In this document: piece by piece, positions 9,687-18,700 of the stretch
How the letters are laid out: each line of letters opens with the position of its first letter
How positions within the stretch are numbered: position 1 is the stretch's first letter
Assembly: GCA_002424605.1 (NCBI GenBank)
Contig: DIKQ01000013.1
Span: forward strand, 186,001 to 250,000
Source: Cloacimonetes bacterium UBA5614
GTDB taxonomy: Bacteria; Cloacimonadota; Cloacimonadia; Cloacimonadales; Cloacimonadaceae
Direction: 5' to 3'
Length of the DNA: 64,000 nucleotides
Position numbers and translations under genes: made by a program
Notes under the pieces: generated by a model
What the model saw: only the letters and a program-made list of their open reading frames with translations
Databases searched by the model: none
What the model was told of the DNA's origin: nothing

Positions 9687-10037
9687 TTAGCTCCAGTTTT
9701 TCTTTAGTATAAATATAAGTAATCCATATAAGATAATCATAATTGCCGTGGAAAGCAACATTGCCCACCCGAAGGGCATTTTCCTGCCCAACAGGTAGGG
9801 GAAGACCAGGAAAAAGGACAGGGAAGGCAGCACCAGCCAAAAGATATCGACCGAAAGACCCCGGATTTTCTCAATATCCTTTGTCTCAATATACAGCCAG
9901 ATGATAGCCAGGAAAGATACCAGAGGTATGGATGCCAGCAGTCCGGCGAGCAATCCGCTTTTCTTTGCCACTTCCGATATCAGGACAATCAGCGCGCTGG
10001 ACAGCAGCACCTTGATGATATAGTAGCCAATCCCCAT
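9687..10037 (-). CDS. DUF3147-like small membrane protein
   Basis: This 116-residue protein has four predicted membrane helices. A conserved start (YYIIKVLLSSALIVLISEVA) and the run GLLAGLLASIPLVSFLAIIW resemble the DUF3147 family, whose function is not established. The start codon directly follows the stop of the upstream exporter subunit and has an AGGAGG site inside that gene's end, so the two are translationally coupled. The association with a ThrE-type exporter suggests an accessory membrane role. Confidence 0.65.
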   Translation of the reverse strand: MGIGYYIIKVLLSSALIVLISEVAKKSGLLAGLLASIPLVSFLAIIWLYIETKDIEKIRGLSVDIFWLVLPSLSFFLVFPYLLGRKMPFGWAMLLSTAIMIILYGLLIFILKKNWS

Positions 10038-10493
10038 TTAGAACCTCCTGATCATTTTCCTGAACAGGTTTGTCACCGAAGACATCACGGCAATCGCCAC
10101 TGATATGGTGCCTGCTATCATCAGCGTCCGTCCCATCAGTTGCAGCGATTCCATATTGTTGCCGTCAATATAAGCCTTCATAGCGTAATACAAACCGCTG
10201 CCCGGCACCAGAGGTATGATTGAGCAAATCACAAAAACGGAAACAGGCACCCGGAAAGCCCTGCCGGCAAATTCCGAATACAGGCAGACACTGAGTGTTG
10301 CCAGAAAGATAGATAGCAGCAGTGAACTGGACCAGGCGAGGAACATCAGGTAGGTGCCCCAGCTGATAGCGCCGCCCAGGCTGGTAAAGACCAGCTTCCA
10401 GCCGCGGATGTTGCTGCGTATGGAAAAGCCCAGGATGGCGATGGCGCCAAAGCTGACCTGCATGAGCCAGAGGTGGTTAATGATACTGAACAT
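10038..10493 (-). CDS. Threonine/serine exporter, small subunit (YjjB/DUF3815-like)
   Basis: The 151-residue product is nearly all membrane helices, with the characteristic FAGRAFRVPVSVFVICSIIPLVPGSGLYYAM segment (quoted here only as a landmark, about residues 72-102) seen in the C-terminal half of ThrE-type exporters and in YjjB. It starts 8 bases after the stop of the YjjP-like subunit with a GAGGTGA site. The two halves together equal one full-length ThrE. The likely role is efflux of small amino acids or dicarboxylates such as succinate, and the exact substrate cannot be read from sequence. Confidence 0.75.
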   Translation of the reverse strand: MFSIINHLWLMQVSFGAIAILGFSIRSNIRGWKLVFTSLGGAISWGTYLMFLAWSSSLLLSIFLATLSVCLYSEFAGRAFRVPVSVFVICSIIPLVPGSGLYYAMKAYIDGNNMESLQLMGRTLMIAGTISVAIAVMSSVTNLFRKMIRRF

Positions 10494-10501
10494 ACTTCAC
10501 C

Positions 10502-11302
10502 TCACACCAGCAGGGACCAGAGCTTCAGCATACTGCCCGCTCCTGTCGCTATGGCAGCCGCAATAAAGATGGCTTCCACGGTTCTGGCTGTTCCAGCCAC
10601 CAAATCCCCCGCCATTGTATCGCGGATGGCGTTGGTGATGGCAAGTCCCGGCACCAGCAGCATGATGCCGCCGATAATTATCTTGTCGGTATTCATATAG
10701 CCGATGTGCAGCCCCGCCATCTTGGCAAACCAGACAATCAGCCCGGCCCCGACGGCATTGAGCAAAAAGGTGTTGAGGTTCAGGCGGGTCAGTTGCCTCA
10801 GGATAATGGAAACAAAGATGCCCATCACAAAAGCGACGGCAAATTCCAGCCAGCTGCCGCCAAACAGCAGGCAGAAAAACCCCGGCGTGATGCCTCCGCA
10901 GATATATTTGACCCAGAAGGGGTAATGCTTCATCGTATCAATTTTGTTCAGTTTCTCCCGGTATTCGGTATAGCTCATCGCGGCGATGTCAGGGTTGTTT
11001 ATTGCTGAGGAGTTGCGCCTTTTCAGTTCGTGGGTCAGCTGGCTGATGGAGCTTATTTTACTCAGGTCAACCGCCCGTCCGCCTATTCGTTTGATAAGGG
11101 TCACCACCTCGCCTTCCGCTGATTTCACGGTCAGGAATATCCCGGTCAGCGTCACATAACTTTGGTTATAGGAAAACCCGAATCCCTCGCAGACGTTGTG
11201 CATCATGCTTTCCACGCTATGTGTCTCGCCGCCGCTTTCCAGCACCAGGCGTCCCGTTTCTATGGCAAGTTCCGCCACATTGTTCAGTGTCACATCAGAC
11301 AT
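10502..11302 (-). CDS. Threonine/serine exporter, large subunit (YjjP/DUF1212/ThrE-like)
   Basis: The 266-residue product has the cytoplasmic N-terminal ThrE domain (GRLVLESGGETHSVESMM, then SYVTLTGIFLTV) and five membrane helices from about residue 115, including GGIMLLVPGLAITNAIRD, a motif typical of DUF1212/ThrE. The ATG follows a GAGGTGA site. It heads a minus-strand operon with the small subunit, a DUF3147 protein and an HD hydrolase, and is divergent from a PadR gene whose operators lie in the shared 144-bp intergenic region. PadR could control both directions (inference). Confidence 0.8.
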   Translation of the reverse strand: MSDVTLNNVAELAIETGRLVLESGGETHSVESMMHNVCEGFGFSYNQSYVTLTGIFLTVKSAEGEVVTLIKRIGGRAVDLSKISSISQLTHELKRRNSSAINNPDIAAMSYTEYREKLNKIDTMKHYPFWVKYICGGITPGFFCLLFGGSWLEFAVAFVMGIFVSIILRQLTRLNLNTFLLNAVGAGLIVWFAKMAGLHIGYMNTDKIIIGGIMLLVPGLAITNAIRDTMAGDLVAGTARTVEAIFIAAAIATGAGSMLKLWSLLV

Positions 11303-11375
11303 TCATCACCTCAAAGGCAGAATATGGGAAGGGTGATTTATGGCAAACAAATTTTCGGTTAAGTGGATAAAAATC

Positions 11376-11424
11376 TTGACAACAATATTGTACCCTTATA
11401 ATATGGTCTTATAACAACGTTGTT
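11376..11424 (+). promoter_or_regulatory. Promoter and twin palindromic operators of the PadR gene
   Basis: TTGACA (11376-11381) and TATAAT (11397-11402) are separated by 15 bases; reading the -10 as TAATAT gives 17. A perfect 10-bp palindrome ACAATATTGT (11382-11391) fills the spacer, and a perfect 12-bp palindrome AACAACGTTGTT (11413-11424) lies at the predicted transcript start. Both fit ACAANNTTGT and their centres are 32 bp apart, about three helical turns. This is the layout expected for autoregulation by the dimeric PadR protein encoded next. Confidence 0.65.
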
Positions 11425-11446
11425 CAAAGAAAATACGGAGTAACAA

Positions 11447-11992
11447 ATGAGTATCAGTAACGCCGAAGCCGCCCTGCTGGGGCTTCTAACCGAAGGTCCC
11501 AAGCATCCCTACCAGATTGAAAAAGACGTCCAGTTCCGCGATATGCGCTTCTGGACCGAGCTTTCCATGTCCGCCATCTACAAACTTCTCCGCAAACTGG
11601 AGGAGGAGGAGTATGTCACCTGCGAGACAGAAATCACTGAGGAAAACCGCGCCCGCAAGATTTACAGCATCACGGAACAGGGCGAGACCGCCTTCCGGGA
11701 AAAGCTGGCGGAAATCCTGCTCGAGCCTGAACACATCCGCTGGCAGGCAGACATTGCCCTGTACAACCTTGACGTCTTTGACCGCGACCTGCGCCTTGCC
11801 ATGCTAAGGGACTACCGCCGTTCCCTCGTCAAGAAAATCTCTGAATACCGGGATTTGGAGGCATTTATGCTGGGCACCGGCTGTTCCGTCTATCCGCTCA
11901 CCGTCGCCCGCCGACCGATTTACCTGCTGGAAGGCGAAATCCGCTGGCTGGACGACTTTATCAAGGAAATCGAAACCACCACCAAAGATTAA
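11447..11992 (+). CDS. PadR-family transcriptional regulator
   Basis: The 181-residue product starts with the PadR winged helix (LGLLTEGPKHPYQIEKDV, then SAIYKLLRKLEEEEYVTCE) and continues with a PadR-type C-terminal helical dimerisation region (Vir_regul_C-like, residues about 95-178). The GGAG site at 11437-11440 supports the ATG. PadR proteins are usually repressors released by small hydrophobic or phenolic ligands and often control efflux genes. The divergent ThrE-like exporter operon is a candidate target. No further gene follows before a family A palindrome. Confidence 0.85.
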   Translation: MSISNAEAALLGLLTEGPKHPYQIEKDVQFRDMRFWTELSMSAIYKLLRKLEEEEYVTCETEITEENRARKIYSITEQGETAFREKLAEILLEPEHIRWQADIALYNLDVFDRDLRLAMLRDYRRSLVKKISEYRDLEAFMLGTGCSVYPLTVARRPIYLLEGEIRWLDDFIKEIETTTKD

Positions 11993-12756
11993 CGCCTTTT
12001 CCACAACCCCTGCTTAGTGAGATGTCCCGAAGATGTCGCGGAGATGACCGGGTTTTCTTCGGTGAACTTCGGGGCATCTTCGGGACATGTCATAGAGGGA
12101 GAAGGGAGAGTAGCACCTGCCAAATTGCCAAAATGGTGATGTTTGCGGTATCGGCCAAAATGGCATAAACTCTCCACAATAAAGGGACCACACAAATATT
12201 GACCACAGTCTGCCAAAAACAGCAAAATCTTCTTGACAGGATTTATGAAAAGCCGGATATGTGAATCAGATAGAATATTCTAACGGATTATGATGGTTTT
12301 GTTTTTATTTTGACATCCATCATTCTGTTTCAGCAGGTGTCTGATGGAGCGCTTTGCGAACTCTGAAATGAGGCAAGGGGGCATTTCACAAGCTATCGGC
12401 AAATATGTAAACACAATCTTACACAGCGACCTGCTTCCGGTAAAATCTTCAGCAGGCGCAAAGGTTAACAGATATATATATTATCCGATTATCGGCAGAA
12501 CATCAATCGTTTTCACACCAGCACGGCTGGTTGCCGGATATATTCAAGCAACAGATGCATCAAATGTCGTTTTCAAACAACTTAACCATCTCCCGACTGC
12601 ATTAACCCGAGCACCTATGACTTCAGTTATACCGCCGGAGATGCATATTTCCTTTCCGATGAGAGGAACTTATAGACGGAGGAACTGCACCCTTTTCCCT
12701 GCCTGAGTTCCCAATTTTACGACTATAAAAGTTTATTACAACAAAGAGGAGTTCCT
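11993..12756. other. 764-bp gene-free region
   Basis: This region holds a family A palindrome (12019-12091), a TTGACA box at 12233-12238 with a poor -10, and AT-rich DNA leading to the C25 protease gene. A 120-codon open frame at 12344-12706 has no Shine-Dalgarno sequence, an atypical composition and no recognisable motif, and I do not call it. The last 40 bases carry a TATAAA box and the AGAGGAG site for the downstream gene. Confidence 0.5.
12019..12091. repeat. Dispersed palindrome, family A, copy 2
   Basis: The left arm (12019-12035) is identical to copy 1 at 164-180. The right arm (12075-12091) has one change. The core again contains CCGGGTTTTCTTCGG. It lies 26 bases downstream of the PadR stop codon, where it could act as a 3' hairpin. 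Confidence 0.8.
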
Positions 12757-15700
12757 ATGAGACAGTGGATAACTTTTATCATCATGCTTGCCCTGTCCAC
12801 GGCCTGCCTTTGCGCAGAAACAGTACAGGTCAGCAGCGGTGAAAACTCCATTTCCGTGATATCCGGATCAGAGTCAGAAACCATCATCCAGTACAATATC
12901 AACCGTTTTGAAAAGACAAGGGTTGACATAAACGGCGAGGAATGGTATTCTATCCGGTTGCCCAAAGGAGCTATAACGCTGGATGCGGGTTCCCCTGAGC
13001 TTCCTATCCTTAACCGCAGTATTATCATTGGAGATAACGCCCTGATGAAAGCGGAGATTTTTGATGTGGAATATGAGGACATCCCATTGCAGGTTGTCCC
13101 GTCCAGAGGCAATCTGAAACGTAACATAGACCCGGCAACCATTCCCTATACCTTCGGAGACGTGTATAAAACCGACCGGTTTTATCCGGAGCAGATAGCG
13201 TCACTATCCGAGCCCTACATAATGAGGGAATTCCGGGGAATCGTGGTCAGAACCAATCCCTTTGCCTATAACCCTGTAACCCGGACGCTGAGAGTGTACA
13301 AGTCATACAAGGTGCGAGTCTTTGCAGACGGAACTGATACGGTGAATGTACTTACCACTGCGCGCACGGAAATCAGCCGGGAATTTGCCGGCATTTATGA
13401 AAATCACTTCCTGAACTGGGATAACTATCGTTATGTATCTATCAGTGACACCTTTGGCAGATTGCTGATAATATACTACGACAGCTTTGCTGACCAGATA
13501 GCCCCACTCTACGAATGGAAGCGCCAGAAAGGAATTATAACATATTCGACTGCCATGAGCACAATCGGTACCACGGCTGCTCAGGTGCAGGCCTACATCC
13601 AGAACTACTACACAACCTACAGCATTGACTTTGTGATTCTTGTGGGTGATGTGGCGCAGATTCCAACTCTTACGTATTCATCGGGAGAAAGCGACCCGTC
13701 TTATTCTACTGTGGCAGGGGCTGATGATTATCCCGACATCTTTGTGGGAAGATTATCTGCTTCGGTCGCTGCCGATGTTACGACCCAGGTAAACAAGATA
13801 ATCACTTATGAACGCGACCTTAACACTTCCAACACCTGGTTGTCGCGGGCAACGGGCATTGCTTCCGCAGATGGCGGTTCCTGGGCTGATGACGGCGAAA
13901 CCGATATCCAGCATATGAACAACATCCGGACAGATTTGCTTGCGTATGGATACACGACCGTTGACCAGATTCACGACCCGGGGGCAACTGCTGCACAGGT
14001 TACGACGGCGTTGAATGCCGGGCGCGGCTTCCTTAACTACGTTGGGCATGGAGCATCCACCTACTGGGTGACCACAGGTTTCAATGTAGCCAATATCAAT
14101 GCTCTCACCAATGGGAACATGCTGCCATTTATTGTGGATGTCGCCTGCGTAAACGGAGACTTCGGTGTGGCAACCTGCTTTGCCGAGGCCTGGTTGAGAA
14201 AGTCGGGAGGAGGCGCCATCGGAATTTATGCCAGTTCCATAAATCAGGACTGGAACCCTCCCATGTGCGCTCAGGACCATGTGACAGATTTGCTGATAAC
14301 TGAGTCAAAGAGGACCATGGGAGGCCTGTTCTTCAACGGCTCCTGCCAGATGATTGATGAATATGGAACCGCCGGCGTAAACATGTTCAGAACCTGGAAT
14401 ATCTTTGGAGACCCCTCCCTCCTGGTTCGGACGAAAACACCCCAGTCAATGACGGTAAGTTATACAAATTATATGAATCTCAACACAGCGACAGCTATCA
14501 CGGTGAATACAGGATTGCCTTATTCTCATGTGTGTATCAGCATTGGCGCAGCTATGTACGCATACGGATATGCAAATGGTTCAGGCGTTTTTACCACGAC
14601 CCTGACAGCCACCAGTCACCGGGTTTACACACTCACAGTCACAGCACCTAACCGGGTAACCTATGTGAACTACATATATGCCGGACATATCTGGGACGGG
14701 AGTTCTTCCACTATCTGGAGTGTCGGGGCAAACTGGAATTGCGGTACCGTACCCAGCAACACCAATGAAGTTCTGATACCGGCAGGAATGCCCCGCTATC
14801 CAGTAACCTCATCAGCTACAGGTTACTGTAACAATCTGACCATAGAAAACGGAGCCAGTGTCACTGTGGGTGATTATCATCTCTATGTGTATAATGACGC
14901 ATATATTTATGGTCAGCTTAACCAGAATACTACTTACGATTTTAGTGTTGCAAGGGATCTCTTCTGGTACACAGGTTCCACGGCAAGCATCAGCAATGCT
15001 TCCGCAGACATTATTTGCGGAAGGAATATGACTTTTGCATCGGGCTCCAATGTCAATCTGGCCATGGGATACCTGGAATTTACCGGAGTCTCGGGAGCCA
15101 CCACCTGTTATCTGACCAACCATAGTTCCAACACACAGATATTCCACCTTAAGAATAATGTGTCATACCCTAATGTGCTGAGCTTCAGCAGCTCCTCACA
15201 GGATATTGTCATCAACGGTAATTTCTGGAATTATAGCGGTAAATACACTTACAGCAATTATGGCGGTAATATCTACCTGAAAGGCAATCTAACCGACTAT
15301 AACACCACACAAATGGGAGTCATCTTTAATTCAGGCACTCTTATATTGAACGGAGCCAATCAATCAGTTTCTCTGGGTTATTCCGGCGATTACATCAATA
15401 ACCTTACCCTGGCGCAGACAGGAACAGTCAGTCTTGTTTACGGATTGGCTCTCAAAGGTAGCCTGAGCATCCAGAGCGGTGTGTTCAATTCCGGAGGTCA
15501 GACCATTTATGTAGGTGGAAACTGGAGTAACCCTGTCGGACCTGCCGCCTTTACGGAAGGAACCTCCAGGGTTGTCTTCAATGGTACTGCTCACCAGTAT
15601 TGCAACTACACGGAGAACTTTAACATCCTGGAAGTCAATAAAACGGGCGGTGCTTTCCGCGTGAACAGCAATTCCGCTGTAGTTACCTGCGCTGTCTATG

Positions 15701-18700
15701 ACTGGACAGCAGGAGCTGTCGATGTCCTGGTGGGGACTTTCACTGCCAATGACCTCCAGGATACGGGACTTTATGGCAGCTATTATGTCAATCCCGGCGC
15801 TACTATCAACCTGACCAATAATGACAGTTGGGTGGATCTTTGCGGTCACCTAATCTTTTCCGGTGGCGGCACTATAAACGTATATGGAGGCACGACGGAC
15901 TCCTACTGGCCTTATGGTGCTAATTCCTCTATTACAATGAGCGGAGGTATCCTTGACTTTAAAGACAAGAGCATATACCTGTACAATTCTCCTACCTATA
16001 CCATGGATTTCAACATAACGGGAGGAACTATCAAGTCCAGCCGCGGATTCTACGGCACAAGAACCGACTTTGACCCCACAGGAGGCAAAGTTGAATTATA
16101 TGGCAGTATCGATGGCAATGTATCTCTCGGAGCAGGTTCTAACTTCCATAACCTCCATATCAATAAATCCGCTGCCAGGGAGGATGAGGATAACTCCAAT
16201 CTGGTTGAAACAGACAGGTTTGGCAACAGGGTGGAACACTTCCGCACCAATATAATAAGCCTGAATTCCAATATAGACATCAACGGCTATTTCTGGATTC
16301 AGACAGGCACCTTTAATGCCGGTGCATACCAAATGAATGTAGCCGGTGACTGGTGGAACTACGTGGGCGAAACCGGCTTCAATGAAGGCACCGGCCGGGT
16401 CGTCTTTGACGGCGCTGGCAACTCAGCTATCAATGCTGTGGAAAACTTTAACATTCTGGAAATAGCCAAGACCGGCACTGCTTATGTTCTGGTCAATTAC
16501 GGTTACAGCGCTTCCTGCATTTCATATGACTGGACCAGCGGTAAACTCTATGTGACAGGGGGAACCTTTACAGCCATGGATTTAGCTGACGATGGCATTT
16601 ACGGTTCCATAGAACTAACCTCAGGAACCATTAACCTTACTCAAGATGCATTGAATTATATAGACCTCAGGGCAAATGTGATAATATCCGGCGGAGAGTT
16701 GCACGTTTACGGCGGTTCCGCTGATATGGTATGGGGCTATGGTAACAGCTCTTCACTTACAATGAGCAACGGCATAATAAACATTCATGACCGTCTGCTA
16801 TGGATATGGACCGCAGCTCCATTCACCTCAACCATAACGGGTGGAACCATCAAAGTAGCCAAAGGTTTCTATTGCAGCAGAGCGGACTTCAACCCCTCCG
16901 GCGGTTTTGTTGAAATGTATTCCTCCACTGATGCCAACCTCAATATGGAAGCAGGTTCCCTGTTTAATCTGGTAATTAATAAGACTACCCGGGAAGGAGA
17001 AACGGAGAATGCCGGAGAAGCATCCATACTTCAACGCAGAAGAGACGGTACAACCTATACCGAAACAAGGTCAAACACAGTAACAGCCATTGCCAACCTT
17101 GACATCAACGGTCACTTTAACCTGATTGCCGGCACCTTTATCGCTCCTGCGCAGATGAATGTCCGGAGTCACTGGTACAATACTCCCGGTCCCGCCTCAT
17201 TTATTGAAGGAACCGGTCTGGTAGTCTTTGACGGCGAACTGAACAGCACCTGCGATACAGAAACATTCTACAATCTGGAACTGAATAAGACAGGCTCTGC
17301 CTATCTGCGTCCCATCACAACCGCCTCTGTTACCTGCACATCCTACAACTGGACCGGCGGTAAGCTCTATGTAAATGGAGGCACTTTTACGGCCCTGGAC
17401 ATGATTGACTCTTACATTATGGGCACTATTGAGCTTACTGCAGGCGCTATCCATTTCCATCAGACTGCAGACCAGTATCTGGATTTACAGGCAAATGTGA
17501 CGATTACCGGCGGTGAGCTCCATCTGTACGGTATAATGGGAGATACTTACTGGCCATATGCCGGCAACGCTTCACTGACGATGTCAAACGGTATTATCGA
17601 CGTCCACGATACCGGTATCAGGATTAATGCGGGCAATACTTTCACGACCAGTATCACAGGTGGCACAATCCGTACTGCCAGGAATTTCTCTTGTTACAGA
17701 ACGGACTTCAACCCAACCGGCGGAACTGTAGAGCTTTACACTTCCACTGACAGCTATGCCACGACCAGCTCCGGTTCGTTGTATAATCTCATGATAAACA
17801 AGGCAGCAAGGGTTGAAGATGATGAGTCGTCACTTGGGACTGCTATAGTAGCACTCGACCGCGATGGCAATGTGATACATCTGACCAGGTCATATACTGC
17901 TTATCTCGGCGCTAATCTCACCGTCACCAACTCCCTGTCCATTGTATCCGGTTCTCTGAACATGAATATCTACGCTGCAACGATTGGCAATGACCTGAAT
18001 GTCTACGGTAATCTGATTATGGGAAATGCCGCCAATGTCCTGACAGTAGTGGACGATATTCTCTGGCACAACGGATGCTCCGCCAATATCACTCAAGGCA
18101 GCATCGAAGGCGGTGGCAACTGGTGGGTCTATACCAATACTAATGTCCAGATTCCAGCTTCAGTCACCACCTATTTAAAATCCGCCCAGACCACTGATTC
18201 CATATACAACGCTGACGACAACTTCCAATTCGGCTCTCTTGTTATTGGAAGTCCGGTAGCCAGTGCCATCATATCTGTCTATCCTACTTCCACCTATGCC
18301 ATCTGGATTACCGGCAACCTCACTATCTTGCCAGGTAATGAATTGGATGTCTCCGGTCAAAGCGTTACAGTGAACGGTAACCTATACCTGGACGGCAAGC
18401 TGGATATCCATGAAACATCTGTCACTGTTGACGGCAAACCGGGGTTTGCCACCACCAGCACTCTTATAATCGGTTCCGGCGGATTCACCTTCTTTGACAG
18501 CTCTGTGCCCAGAACCACCTATCTGAGGGGAATACTCAATATCGGCTCCGGTACGTTCAATGCTGTTAACAATTCACTTACTATTAATTCGGGTTCAGTA
18601 AACACACTGAGTAGCGGACACATCATCTGCGACGGAATCATTGCCACTGCAGCCAGCAATTTCCAACCCGTGGGCGGAACAGTCACCATCAACAGCAATC

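Noticed and set aside
8875..9840. Longer 321-codon version of the HD-domain gene
   Set aside because: The extra 53 codons overlap the DUF3147 gene and lack a ribosome-binding site. The ATG at 9681 has GGAG at a suitable distance.
12344..12706. 120-codon plus-strand open frame
   Set aside because: No Shine-Dalgarno sequence, no recognisable motif, odd composition, and it ends just upstream of the C25 gene's promoter region. Likely chance.
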